Shown here: positions 47,703-59,330 of the stretch, one piece after another
How the letters are laid out: every line of letters starts with the position of its first letter
Position numbering within the stretch: the stretch's first letter is position 1
Assembly: GCA_036768485.1 (NCBI GenBank)
Contig: JAVLUZ010000154.1
Location: forward strand, 3,182,529-3,246,528
Direction: 5' to 3'
DNA: 64,000 nt
Origin: Mermis nigrescens
Taxonomy: Eukaryota; Nematoda; Enoplea; Mermithida; Mermithidae
Position numbers and translations under genes: made by a program
The notes under the pieces: model-generated
Seen by the model: the letters and a program-made list of their open reading frames with translations, nothing else
Database searches by the model: none
Told to the model about the DNA's origin: nothing

Positions 47703-50005
47703 ATAGGGAGCGCGTTAGCACGTACCTATAATATACATGGGTACCCCCAACACCTGTGCACCCCCTATAGCTATAACGGGACACACCTGAGAGGTGCAGT
47801 TTTTTTAAGAGAAAGATAAAAAAATTCGATGCCTGTCTTTTTTGTTTTTCTCTACAATAATAACTGACTGTGTAAAGAAAGTGTAAATTTTTGGCGTAAC
47901 GTTATAACATACAGCGAATTTCAGGGTTTTTTTTACCGGGCTTGTGGACACCTCAGTATTGACTCTTCAAACAATTTAATGACATAGATTTGTAGAGGAA
48001 GGAATTCTGCAGATGGCACTTTTTTGTTTTTTGAATTTCGCCTCAGTTCTCAAATGGAAATGTAAAGGGTACGAAAATATGGGGGTGAAAAGACACATTT
48101 TGGTCAAGTTTTCGACTTGTTTATGTCTGCCAACAACTCCGCTTATGAGTTTTAGGGAATTTTTCAGACAGAAATGCTTTACGGGTTAAGGGATCTCTTG
48201 TGCTTACCGAAAAACTGTTCTACAATCAATACGCAATCAGTACTAGGGGTTTTAAGTTTACACTCTAGTGGATGAGTAAAAAACAAATTTTGTCCGGAAT
48301 TTCTTTGCCAAATTTCTCGGTTATAGAAATAAAGTAACTTTTAAGGGCTACACGCTAAAGCAAGCAGCGTTCAAAAAAACGCAATATTGAGTTGTTTATA
48401 AGGGTGTAAAGTTCGAAATCCGAGGTGTAAAATGGGCGAAAAAACAGGTTGTTTTCCGTGTTTTGATTGGTAAATCATATCAAATATTCTGCGGAGCATA
48501 AGTATGGCAGATACAAACGTACTACAATCAAAGGGCTACAAACTGGCCCGAACCGAATTTATTTAACACTCAAGGTTCAGATTCTTAGAGTCTACAATGT
48601 GGTGGACAGTGGAAAATACGTGTTTGTCCATTTTTTGTTCGCCACTTTCTCTGTTCAGAAGTCGGGCGAGGTCGAATAGGATAAAAATAAAGAACTTTCC
48701 AAGGGGTACGCGTAACAGCGGATTGCGTTTGTTTACATCAATATTTAGCTATTTCGGGGATGTAAAGTCAAAAAATGGGCGAGTTCAACGAGTTTCTATC
48801 TTGTTTTTTTCTGCCAAGTTCTGGGTTATGAGCACACCTGGGCGTAGGGGGGTTTGGGGGGTATGCAGCCCCCCCAGAAAACCAAAATACCCCCCAGAAA
48901 TCAAAATACCCCCCAGAATTTAGTTTTTGAATATTTTTTTCGTTTTTTTCGCAATTTTTAGATGCCAACGGATAGTGCTTGATGAGAAACGTCGAAAAAT
49001 GGTGTTTTTATCGCCATACCACCATTTTTAAGGTCATTTTTCGACCTTCGAAAAAATCTTGCACCCCCCCCCCAGAATTTTCTTGCTGCCCACGTATGGT
49101 TATGAGTCTGGACATAATCTCAAATCTTAAATGAACCAGAAACAAAATGTGATACGCTATTTTGTTTGCACTCAACAGTGGTGCAAAGTGGTTTACATAT
49201 GATATTTATTTGTCCCCGGGCCATTGTGGGGACATAATTCTTTCCTAAATGTTTATCATAATATCAGAGTAATATCAGAATTACGAATCCGACTGAAATT
49301 TTCTTTACACTCTTTGGTTGTGTGAAGTTTACACTGCATATTAACTTTAGTTTTAGAGCCTTGCAGAAGCTTGATTTCTTCTAAAGTCTAAAAATGTACC
49401 AGGAATCAAATGTGATACGCCAGTTGAGCGCGTTTGCTTACACTCAACAATGGTGTAAAGTAGTTTACAACTGATGTTTATTTTTCAGCTTATTGTGGAG
49501 ACTCAATTTTTTCATAAATCTCAATCGTAATATCAGAGAAATATTAGAATTACGAATCCGGCTAAAATCTTCAATATACTCTGTGGTTGTGTAAAGTTTA
49601 CACTGCATATTAACTATAGTTCTAGAGCCTTGCGGAAGCTTAATTTTTTCAATTTGTTCTACGTAAAATTAGAATTGGGAATCTGATTGTTAGTTTTCTC
49701 TACACCTAGTAGTTGTGTAAAGTTTGCACTATTCATCTGTTGTTAATATGTAGTTTATACTACAAATTTATTCTACTTCCAAGTCTGAGCGTTAGTCTTC
49801 CTAACACTTGATATTTGCGTAAAGTTTATGCTGAATAACTTTATTCTGTTATAATGATGTAAGGTTGTCTTGTTTAAAAAGGATAATGCTGATGTTAGGA
49901 ACAATATTGTTTTCCGCGTTCTTGGACTGCTGTCATTATTGTGGCATGTTACTGTAAGTGTTTACTGACTGATGTACTCAAATCATGCTAATTAAAATTA
50001 GGGTA
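47703..50005 (+). repeat. Composite repeat copy D, most complete
   Basis: Has the 5' module (GGAGCGCGTTAGC, CCTATAATATAC, AGCTATAACGGGACACACC), satellite-like units and the closing block. A 256-bp MITE with an 8-bp target duplication is nested at 48843-49098. Confidence 0.8.
48843..49098 (+). mobile_element. MITE (about 255-bp family) with perfect 8-bp target duplication
   Basis: Begins CACACCTGGGCG and ends with the inverse of CATACGTGGGCA. Flanked on both sides by GTTATGAG (48835-48842, 49099-49106). Other composite copies have a single ATGAGTC at the same place, so the insertion is clear. Confidence 0.82.
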
Positions 50006-50804
50006 CTAGCAAAGAGAAATGCTCAGATGGAACAAAAAAGATGAATATACTTGGAATTGTGGATTATTGAGGATGTAAAAGGAGAGGACTAAGAAAAAGC
50101 TACCTAAAGTCTCAAAATCTGTTAAAAATTACACTTTCTCTAAATAACGCAAAAATCGAAGTATATTCTGCGGCCAACAGATCAAAATAAATATTTAACC
50201 ATAAAAATGATTGAAAAAAAGCACGTAAGCTATGCAGTAGCTATGGAAAATGATATTGAGTTAACTAACAGTCTTTTCTAAGCTAATTGAATGAATTTAG
50301 CAAACATCGATGCATCCAAGACAATTGAAGAAATTGTTGGTGTAAAACAGTAGGAAACGCGTAAGCTGACTTGAAACAGACTAAATGTAGGTACACCAGC
50401 ATGCCCGTGACGATTGTGTGCACTAGTCAATAGGCCCCTGCTTTGATTGCAATAATGCTCATAACAAAACAAAATAACTTTGAATACAATATCACTTAGT
50501 TTTCTATCAATCAGGATACGAAGCTAGTCAGCGTTGCTACTTGTCAGCAATTTAAAAAAGTAAACTTTATAGATTTCGTTTATACACTCTTATCTGAAAC
50601 TTTGAAAATTATTTAAAAAAGACTCTTTTTTAGAGGCCGCAGAATATACTTCGATTTTTTGCGTTGCTTAGAGAAAGTATGATTTTTAGCAGATTTTGCG
50701 ACTTTAGGTGGCTTTTTTTAGTCTCCTCCTATTACATCCTTAATAATCCACAATTCCAAGTATATTCATCTTTTTTGTTCCATCGGAGCATTTTTCTTTC
50801 TTAG
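50006..50804 (+). repeat. Foldback unit attached to composite copy D
   Basis: Left arm CTAGCAAAGAGAAATGCTC, right arm TTTTTTGTTCCATCGGAGC and TTTTTCTTTCTTAG. Contains GAAGTATATTCTGCGGCC on one arm and GGCCGCAGAATATACTTC on the other. Confidence 0.78.
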
Positions 50805-52334
50805 TGAAAAATATAGGCAACCAATTTTTCACTTATCTATCGTTTAAAAAAGTGCATTTCCTAGATGTGTGCTGATATTAACTATAGAGGGAAAGTCATT
50901 CCAATGGGTACCGAATAAGACTTAGCGATTCTACTAAATAATCCAATAGAAAAGTTAAGATCTGAATATGTAGACTGAAATATTTTCTTGCGGCTAATGA
51001 ATGCATTTTTGGTATTCACAATAAGCCAGACTTGATTTATTTACATTTTAGACTGGCCCTTTTTTTAGCGAGAACTTATTTTATTCAAGCTTTGCTACCA
51101 TTTATACAAGTAAGAGTACTACAATTGATTCATTTATTGTACGCTCGAATATAAAAGTACAAATATCGCAAGTCGGAAATCGGTCAGAACAAACGAGTGT
51201 GATTTACTTACATAGCAATGAACAGACATGCACGTAGGGGATTGGGGCTCCTGATTCCTAATGAATGAACGAGACAGTTTCCTAGGGAAAATGAGGAAAA
51301 TTGAAGGCCAAAAAAGGATGAAAATTCAATATTTTCTTTAAAAACCCTTGAGATTGACCAGAAGCTGTGGAATAACATAGTTATAACGCTATTCAAGAAT
51401 TTATACCAGTTTTTAAGATTATGATAGCTCAAAAACTTATTGACTGACCTTCAGGCCGGTTGACCTCTAGACGATTATGCTCCACACCTTGGTACTGACA
51501 TTCGTAAGATAAATAAAACAAAAACAAACAACAACGATCAAGAAGCTCGAAGTTTCGATGAGAAACCTTTGACCCTTTCTTTAAACAGTTTTCTGAGAAA
51601 CGACTTATGAAAATATCACTTAATTAATAGGTGAAAGAAAAACTAGTGCATGTCAATTTTAAGCGCAATTTCTAAGTATTCAGTTGCAAATTCGGTCCTA
51701 AAATAAGAATGAATATGTTTTTGCAACGATTTTTGGAAATCTTTCATCAAAAAATCTCAAATGATGAAAAAATTTGTTGCTGAAAAAAGCGTTTTCAATT
51801 ATTTTCTCTGGTTTATCTCAATTTAAATTTCTCAAATTTTTTTCTAGTAATCTCTAATTTCACGAACTTTCCGAAAGTAATCTCAAATTTTCGAAGTTTT
51901 ATTTCCCATATAAATCTCAAATATTACGCCTATGAATTAGATTTCTCACTTTATTTTCTGCCTTCGTACAAGAAATAAATTTTTGTCGCAACTGAATTTT
52001 TCACGAATTTCGATACAAATTGAAAAGGTATAAACAACTATTTATGCTTAGTTTTCTCCCATTTTTAGCATAAGTTCTGAATTTTTTCGATGCTTTAAAT
52101 GCACAAAGTAGGATGTTGGACAAAGTAATTTTTGAGTCTCCTAAAATTCTTTTGTTTGAATTCCAGAAATATTTTGGCGGTTCTCGTCCCAGATTTTCGC
52201 TAGAGTTAGTAAAATTTGAGCACTTTTAGCACGAAATTCTCGGAAATTTGTAAATTTTTGATAAAATTAAACACCTAAATCAATTTTAAGTAAACGAAGA
52301 CAAAAAAGAAAGAGCGAAAAAATGCCTGCCTGTT
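50805..52334. other. AT-rich intergenic DNA
   Basis: Apart from the MITE at 51225-51490, nothing recognised. Runs of AATCTCAAATTTTTC-like phrases near 51770-51950 are low-complexity. Confidence 0.45.
51225..51490. mobile_element. MITE, second family, degraded copy
   Basis: GACCAGAAGCTGTGGAATAAC, ATACCAGTTTTTAAGATTAT and CAGGCCGGTTGACCTC match the second-family core. A preceding GGGGATTGGGGCTCC forms the GC-rich end. Confidence 0.5.
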
Positions 52335-52570
52335 TGCTCGTAAATTGTGGATTTTGATGGGTATGCACCCCCTCAAAAGTCCGAATACCCCCCCAGAAAC
52401 CAAAACACTCAGAATTCAATTTTTAAAATTTTTTCGCAATTTTTTGATGCCAATGGACAGTGCTCGATGAAAAACGTTGAAAAATGGTGTTTTTTCGTCA
52501 TACCACAATTTTAAGACCATTTTTCGACCTTACACCACTCCCCTAGAATTTTGGTGCTGCCCACCTATAG
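52335..52570 (+). mobile_element. MITE (about 255-bp family) downstream of the GPCR
   Basis: Same orientation and core as the upstream copy (GACAGTGCTCGATG, AACGTTGAAAAATGGTG, GCTGCCCACCTATAG). The 5' end is degraded and no duplication is evident. It is followed at 52585-52608 by TTCTAGATCCGCCGCTG, like one end of a hAT-type MITE. Confidence 0.7.
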
Positions 52571-52714
52571 GTATCGCCCACTGACAAAAATTCTAGATCC
52601 GCCGCTGACCGACGGACGGCGAAATAGTCGATTGACGAAATTCAATTTAATTGAAATAAAATGTAAATTAACTGGATTGTGTTTAATTTAATAACACCAG
52701 TTCGCCCGTTGACT

Positions 52715-53767
52715 TTATGCTTCGAAGAGACTACCGATTCCCGTTCTAAACTCTCGCATGCACGCGTAGCATACGGTAAAGAATACGACGCCTTCGACGA
52801 GACGCAAAATATTGACATAATCGAGAATCACGTGATATATCGAACCTTCGGCCAGCCAATCCCGACGGCTGGCGAAAGCGACCCACGCCAGACTATGCGA
52901 AACGCTGGTCACCAAATGAAGCGTGCTGACGTAGCTTAGAATTTTGGTCAATTTTTGGGCCGTATCGCGTCGGACGCTTTGCAGATTATGGCCCGCTATA
53001 TCGAATTCGACGGATTGAAGAAATATGCACCGACGGACGACTGAAAAATTCACGTACAATAGGCAAAAAGTGTAAATTAGAAATGTCGCGAAATCGAATA
53101 GAATGGCCGAAACGGCGTAGAACGGTTTCAAAATTCCGCCGTATATCCGCGAACTAGAGCACAACAACAATGGGTTGTCGCCGTAAAGATCGAATAACGA
53201 TAATAAGTAATACAAAGCAGCTAATAAGAAGGGTGTAAGGCTTAGAACAACTTTACTCGCTCGCCTATTTGCCGAACAATGAATGGGATAAAGTATGGCG
53301 TAGAGTCGGCCCAGGCCCAGGGCCAAATTCTGGAACACGGTGCAAGTGACGAGGAAAGTGTAGGGCGATAGGATAGCGGCGCACGTCCGCCGTTGAATGA
53401 GTCCACCGCGACCCGATCGATAATTGAGAAAGTGCCTAAAATTGAACAAAAATGTAAACGACGCTTTCAAAGCCTCGACGGCCATTTGATAACAAATCAA
53501 TGACGACATGGACGAATGGAGTTGGTAGTGGCGCCAAAAAACTAGCAGCGTAACGGCCGAAGCGGCAAAATTCAGAACGGCGACGAATAATTTGCACACA
53601 ACGACGGAGAGCATAGACGAGAGCATTATGTGCGATAATTTCTCAGCCATCGTTTCGTTCATTTCTCCGAATGATTCGAATTGCATCGTTATTTGTGCTG
53701 CGATTTTTGGAATTTTTATTAGGTCATTTGTCGGAATCATGATCGAGATAATGCTCTGAAGTTTCAT
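52715..53767 (-). CDS. Seven-transmembrane receptor, nematode srsx-like chemoreceptor
   Basis: Single uninterrupted 350-residue frame, the longest in the window. Seven hydrophobic segments lie at about residues 50-77, 86-110, 126-157, 171-194, 214-241, 271-298 and 308-334. The segment-3 end reads GRLYAILYP, in the place of the DRY motif of rhodopsin-type receptors. C129 and C203 are placed for the usual disulfide between helix 3 and the second outer loop. N37-E-T is a glycosylation sequon in the outer N-terminus. This fits a plasma-membrane G-protein-coupled receptor. The srsx-type assignment is by general resemblance only and ligand is unknown. TAA lies directly before the ATG in frame; internal Met 10, 28, 36 or 40 could also start. 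GC and CpG content are clearly above the flanks, as expected for coding DNA here. Same-orientation MITE copies lie 66 nt upstream of the start and about 145 nt downstream of the stop. Confidence 0.82.
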   Translation of the reverse strand: MKLQSIISIMIPTNDLIKIPKIAAQITMQFESFGEMNETMAEKLSHIMLSSMLSVVVCKLFVAVLNFAASAVTLLVFWRHYQLHSSMSSLICYQMAVEALKASFTFLFNFRHFLNYRSGRGGLIQRRTCAAILSPYTFLVTCTVFQNLALGLGRLYAILYPIHCSANRRASKVVLSLTPFLLAALYYLLSLFDLYGDNPLLLCSSSRIYGGILKPFYAVSAILFDFATFLIYTFCLLYVNFSVVRRCIFLQSVEFDIAGHNLQSVRRDTAQKLTKILSYVSTLHLVTSVSHSLAWVAFASRRDWLAEGSIYHVILDYVNILRLVEGVVFFTVCYACMREFRTGIGSLFEA

Positions 53768-53840
53768 TTATCCAGTTTGATAACACGAGCATATTAAACG
53801 GTAAGCACGTGTTACCTACAGTGGGGTCTGGAGAAGGGAG

Positions 53841-54095
53841 CACACGCGGGCGTGGGGAGTTGGGGGTATGCACCTCCCAAGAAGGCCGAATACCCCTCCC
53901 CAGAGACCAAAATACCCCTCCAGAATTCGATTTTTGAATTTTTTGTTTTTTACGCATTTTTTTGAGCCAATGGATAGTGCTCGATGAGAAACGTTGACAA
54001 TTGGTGTTTTTTCGCCACATTAACATTTTTAAGACCATTTTTTGACATTTAAAATCTCGCACCCCTTCCCAGAATTTTGGTGATGCCCACCTATG
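53841..54095 (+). mobile_element. MITE (about 255-bp family) just upstream of the GPCR
   Basis: Begins CACACGCGGGCG, ends GCCCACCTATG. Flanked by GAAGGGAG (53833-53840) and GAGGGGAG (54096-54103), an 8-bp duplication with one mismatch. It lies upstream of the receptor ATG at 53767. Confidence 0.78.
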
Positions 54096-54114
54096 GAGGG
54101 GAGTCTGAAGGGTC

Positions 54115-54350
54115 TAGAACATAGATGCATAGCGAGGCTGGTCATAAGGAGGGGGTCGGTCAGCCGGTCTTGGGATCAGTTGATCGCTATTTTAAGCCGA
54201 AATGGTATGAAAACTGATGATAAAATAGCTTCAAAGCTAGGTATGTTAATCCTAAGTTTCTGGTCAATTTCGAAGCTTTTTCAAGGCCAAAAAAAGGATA
54301 CAAAATATTTTTATAATAACTACAGCTGTTATAAATGTATCGCAAAATAG
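54115..54350. mobile_element. MITE, second family, partial copy
   Basis: ACATAGATGCATAGCGAGGC and GGTCAGCCGGTCTTGGGATC at one end, followed by GAAATGGTATGAAAACTGAT. It adjoins the 53841-54095 MITE. Confidence 0.5.
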
Positions 54351-55189
54351 CAAACATTTTCGAAGGAACAAGCACAGGATAAGAAAATGCAAAGTTCAAT
54401 TGACTTACCCTATCTATTGCGTTTTTGCTTTATACTTTGTAAGCATAATTTTTTCGGTAATTTACGCGTGAAAAAATGTTAATTGCTCGTAACGCAAGAC
54501 GAGTAAGTACATTAATTCTCTTTTATAACTTCTGCTTTGTTTAACTTAGAGTAGTGTAATTCAAATCATTTTATAAGAACAACCTTTGCCTATAAAAATC
54601 TTAACTTTGAGGCTACAAGTTTTCTGAATTAGTTAAATTCAACGAGGTTTTGTGAGCCTCACTTCTCTAATAAATACAATAAGCAATTAAAGAGTAATGA
54701 TATGAAAAACTCAGAAAACTGTACTGAAACGAATAATAAAATTGATAACTCTGAATCTAAGGAACAACATAGTATAGACGCTAATGATGCTATGACTGTC
54801 AAAAACCTCTAGATTGACGTTTAAAGAACAGGTTTACTAATTATTATTATTAAGTTGCATCTTTTACCTTTAAAACTTATCAAAACATTGGGTTTAAAGT
54901 GTAAACCAAAACAGAAATGACAAAGCAAACACAATGAAAGTTTGCAACTTTTTTTGGTATATTGGCTCTTTCAAAAACCGTCCACAGTTTTGCGATATGT
55001 TCAACACAACTATAGTTATAAATAAAAGAACATTTTGTATCGTTGATTGGGCCACCCTGTGTGTGCATATGAAAGCCAGCGAGGTAAGAATCTCGAGATA
55101 CGAATAATACAAGCAGAAGTTGAATCAAATTTTCTCATCGTCAAAAAGTTTCGGAGTCTTGAATTTTCCAGAAATCTCTATCATAAATT

Positions 55190-55475
55190 TCACGGAATAT
55201 TTAAAATACTTTTAATTCAGACTAATTAATTCTCTCGACTCAGTCATTTTGCAGCTTAATTAAAGTCAAGCTTGAGGTTTTACTATAAATATAGCTTATA
55301 GGTATCCTGTTGCATACTGGTATCTCTCAAATTCCAATCCATATTCATATCGCTTATCAAAAACGCCATTGTAATGTCGCAAGAAATTATTAGAAATCGT
55401 GGTTATTTAAAGAATTGAAATACTTTAAGCCACACAAGTCTATTGTATGATCACGTGTTCGAAATGAGATATGTA
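55190..55475. repeat. Dispersed repeat, copy 1
   Basis: Matches 61735-61992 in CACGGAATATT, CTCGACTC, GTCAAG, TATCTCTCAAAT, GAAATACTTTA and GATCACGTGTTCGAAAT. Both copies are diverged and non-coding. Confidence 0.5.
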
Positions 55476-56020
55476 ACGAAGATCATTACTGTGGATTCGA
55501 CAATTCACGTGCATGCGAATTATAATATCTTCTTATCTTAATAGAATATCTCCGAACTGCGAAGCTAAAATCTTGTTACTATGAAAAAGGCGTATGCTGC
55601 GTTTACGGAAGAATTAAAGAATTCAACTTTAACTTTAACTTTATTCAACCATTTGACTTCCGAATAATTCAAAAAACCAGAACCACCCACTTGACCTCAG
55701 CAATGCTGCAAATTCGACATATAATCTCGTTCAAATCGTTTTATTTGACTTTTAACTTTGGTCGTGCAATGTAAAAAATAATTTGTAACATCAACATAAA
55801 ATTTTAATGTGTAATTTGTTGCCAGAAAAATTTTAGTACCGCAACATACAGGTTTTATGTTATTCGGGCTTAAAATATGTACAACTTAACGCAAAAGTTC
55901 TATGTTGTTCAAATTTAAAACTCAGCATCTACATGAAAACTTCAAGTTGATCGAAATTAACCCTCCGTTTACCGTGTCCTATGCCGGAGGCATAATGAAT
56001 CACTTTCGTAGTATTTTTCG

Positions 56021-57076
56021 CTCTGTCCCGATTCTCCGACCGTCCCCATTCTCCGACTTTCCCGATTTCCCGACCGTCCTGATTCTCCGCCTAATGCTAA
56101 GAGAGGCTATTTAAAGATTCTCGGAAATCTCGTACCTCCGACCGTCCCGATTCTCCGCCCGTCCCGGTTCTCCAACCATCCCGATTCTCCGACCGCCTCG
56201 ATTCTCCGACCGTCCCGATTCTCCGTCCGTCCCGATTCTCCGATTTTTCCCGATCCTCTGACTACCGATTCAAATATGACAGGTAGCATAAACCACATGT
56301 CAATCAACTGCTAAATAGCGCTTGTACATACATGTAATAAGGGACTTATTCAGAGATTGAATTATTTTGTAATTTTACAGATTTTTTAATAACGTATTAT
56401 TTTTATCATTTAGTAAAATTGAGAGTGATATTCTATAGCTGCAAATCTAATGTGAAAAAGTAATTTTTTTTCTCTGACATTACAATTATTCGTTTCATGT
56501 TGACTTAAAAAAGTGAGAATAAACAGAAGTTACATCAAAGTGTATAAATAATGACATTCGATTTTTGTCTAATTTGCATTTCCCATTTTTTTGTTTCTAT
56601 TTTTATGAGTCAGAGCAGAATTTCATCGTATTCGTTATGCTGGTTAATCGAATAAATAGGTATCCATGTACCTATATAAGTTGTCGATTGAATAAGTATA
56701 AATGTATGTACATATCTGTACGCAAAACACATATATGCATGTTATGTACGTGCGTGGAATGCGTTCATAGGTACTGCATTATAAATCGTGCAATGCAGTC
56801 GTAGTCAAAACTTGTCAATTCTTACCATGGTCGGAGAATCGTATTTGTCGGAGAATCGAGACGGGTGGAGAATCGGGACGGTCGGAGAAACGAGATTCTC
56901 GCGAATATAAAAAAAAACTCTTTTAGCATTAGGCAGAGAATTGGGACGGTCGGAGAATCGGGAAAGTCTCAGGATGGTCGGAGAATCGGGACAGTCGGAG
57001 AATCTAGACGGTCGGAGAATCGGGATGGTCGGAGAATCGGGATGGTCGGAGAATCGGGACGGTCGGAGAATCGGTA
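56021..57076. mobile_element. Foldback element with inverted arms of 17-bp minisatellite
   Basis: Left arm 56021-56270 has repeats of CGATTCTCCGACCGTCC. Right arm 56825-57076 has the inverse. Each arm also has one matching non-repeat spacer (CCTAATGCTAAGAGAG on the left, inverted CCTAATGCTAAAAGAG on the right), so the arms are true inverted copies of about 250 bp. The 550-bp centre is AT-rich without a gene. Open frames across the arms reflect repetition only. Confidence 0.8.
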
Positions 57077-57810
57077 CACAATCGTATTTTTTCTGTTCTA
57101 CCTTATCCATGTGTCCAAAACTTTGTTTAGCCCCGTTTTGGCTTCAGTTACATCGTTTTTAATGGTTTAGCTCGAAGAGGAGTTATATAGTAGTAAGAAA
57201 TAGGCATTCTTTGGCCTATTTACAGTGATATCACAAGAACTCAAGACGGAAAAAGGTTTTAATAAGAAAATGTAGTGGTTTATTCCTTTCCAGCTCTTTA
57301 AATGCATCCCATGGATGTGTTTAACACAACAGAAATCCACTTTTTCTTGTTTTTGCATAATGTCCAACAGGTGCCTATTCTTATGCATTGTGATATTTTT
57401 TCAATTATACCTCTTTCAAAAATATTTTTCACAGAAAATGACATACATATTCTGAAAGAGCATAAAAAATTGCACCAAATGAAAGTAATAGCTGTCAGAG
57501 AATGTCAAGAAGGCATAGCTTAATATGCACTAGGAGTTTATGCCATGATGGTGCACTTCGACTGCAAAAACATGATGGTAAACGGAGGGTTAAGAGTACT
57601 CAAATTGCAGCAACTAAGCCGTACAGTAAACCAAAGGATCTGATGACCATTCCCTACAAAAATCCGTTTCTGGACAAAGCTAATATGCACAAATAGCATT
57701 CAATTTGAAGAAGGGAAATGAGGCTAGTTTGGCTGCTTAACAGCAAAGGTAGTTGCTGTCCATTTGATTAAAAATTGAAAAGAATAACGTAAAAACAAAA
57801 GTCCGGCGGA

Positions 57811-59330
57811 CATACGGTCTAGGACGTTTGGGCGCGGCCGTTCTGACGCAAAGACATTTTGGCGCAGGACTGCTTTGGCGCGGCCGTTTTGGCGCGGCCA
57901 TTTTGGCGCGGCTGTTTTGACGCATCCGTTTTGGCGCAGCCATTTTGTCGCAGTCATTTTGGTGCAACTCTTCTTGTGTAATTTGATGACAAGATTTAAA
58001 TGTCTGATTAAGGCAAACATTGACAGCTATCTAAAGAGTTTTTTATACACCTGCTCATTTTTGCATCGTGGGCATGATGAAAATTATGGTTTCTTTATAC
58101 TCAAATTTTTTTCAAGATAAAAATTAATAAAAAATTTGATAGACGGGTCAAAAACAATACTTTCCGATGGTTGTAATCAGACGCTGGCTAGTGTTAAAAG
58201 CGGAAAATTGAATAGAAACTGGAATTTCGATTTATTTTAATTTTGATGTGACAAAAATGGGATCTGGAGTCTGCAAAATGTGCTACTGATTTTTCTGGTG
58301 CGAAAAGATTCCAGCTCATAGTGATTCGCACGCTTCGTGGCTGTTCCATTCCAAACGGCCCATTTTCGCTAATGTCTTATTATTGTATCATTTTTTTCAC
58401 TGCACAAATAGCTTATTCATTCATGCTCTCGTAGCGGCTAGTTGCTTTAAACTCTTCTTGCTGATGTTTAATGTGCTTTGCTTAACATGTGGCACATCTA
58501 ACGAACTGCTGCAAAAACCTACAGCGTGAAATATTCTGTTACAGTGATAAGTTGTGAAGCGAAAATGGACCGTTTGGAATGGAACAGACTATACTTAGTC
58601 TTGCATTCCACTATGAAAAATTAAGCCGAAACTTCTCTGAATACTGAAAATGAGCTGCTTATTTTGCATGCTTCTGATATTCAATCGTCCAAATTAATTC
58701 TCGGTGCCGTGCATAAATGAACAGTTTGGGAATTCGAGGAGTCAGGCCCAGAAAATTTTTTAAAAAGTGACTTTTTTAAGCTAAAAAACTATGTTTTCGT
58801 TACATTAGGAAAGTGTAGCGTCCATTCTCACGCAATGACGACATTTCTCATTATGTATTCGTTTTTAAATTTTTTTTGTTGCCCAGTCTTGCAGCTTACA
58901 GTGTCTCCATCGAATAACCCTCACATACATATTTTATATGTCATCTAACACGAACGCTGCACATATGTACATACCTACATGTACATACCCACGCATATGG
59001 CCTGATATTAGCGCATGCATAGCACAGAACGTAGGAAACCTATGTACTTACATTTCTATTAGCAAAAGTTAAGTACATACTTATACCTTGATTTTGTACT
59101 GTATATGCACGTGGTGTTTATATAATGTACGCGTCTGGTCCGCTTGCGCCAAAACGGCCGCGCCAAAACGTCCCTTTATAAGAAGCATACTATTGCGCCA
59201 AAACAGCCGCGCCAAAACGGCCGCGCCAATGTGTTCCTGCGCCAAAATTTCCTTGCGCCAAAACGGCTGCGCCAAAACGGCCGCGCCAAACCGGATGCTC
59301 CCAAACGTCCAATTCCGGCTGACATAGGCC
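57811..59330. mobile_element. Foldback element with inverted arms of 14-bp GC-rich repeat
   Basis: Left arm 57811-57968 has about ten diverged units of TTTTGGCGCGGCCG; right arm 59143-59330 has the inverse, with CGGCCGCGCCAAAA. Outer ends share GGACGTTTG preceded by CGGTCTA or CGGAATT. The 1.17-kb centre has no ORF and contains a smaller inverted-repeat element. Confidence 0.78.
58339..58590. mobile_element. ~250-bp inverted-repeat element nested in the foldback centre
   Basis: GGCTGTTCCATTCCAAACGG plus CCCATTTTCGCT at 58339-58370 is matched inversely by AGCGAAAATGGACCG plus TTTGGAATGGAACAG at 58558-58587, with two mismatches. Confidence 0.65.

Noticed and set aside
52679..52939. 86-codon plus-strand frame
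   Set aside because: Antisense shadow of the 3' part of the GPCR frame.
53724..54062. 112-codon minus-strand frame reaching into the GPCR start
   Set aside because: Mostly MITE sequence in a different frame from the receptor.
56805..57170. Overlapping ~100-codon frames with repeated ENRDGRR or FSDRPDSP words
   Set aside because: They are frames through the 17-bp minisatellite arms and have matching open frames on both strands.
57724..58020. Ala/Lys/Arg-rich 98-codon frame and similar at 59081-59368
   Set aside because: Translation of the 14-bp GC-rich foldback arms; no start context or family resemblance.
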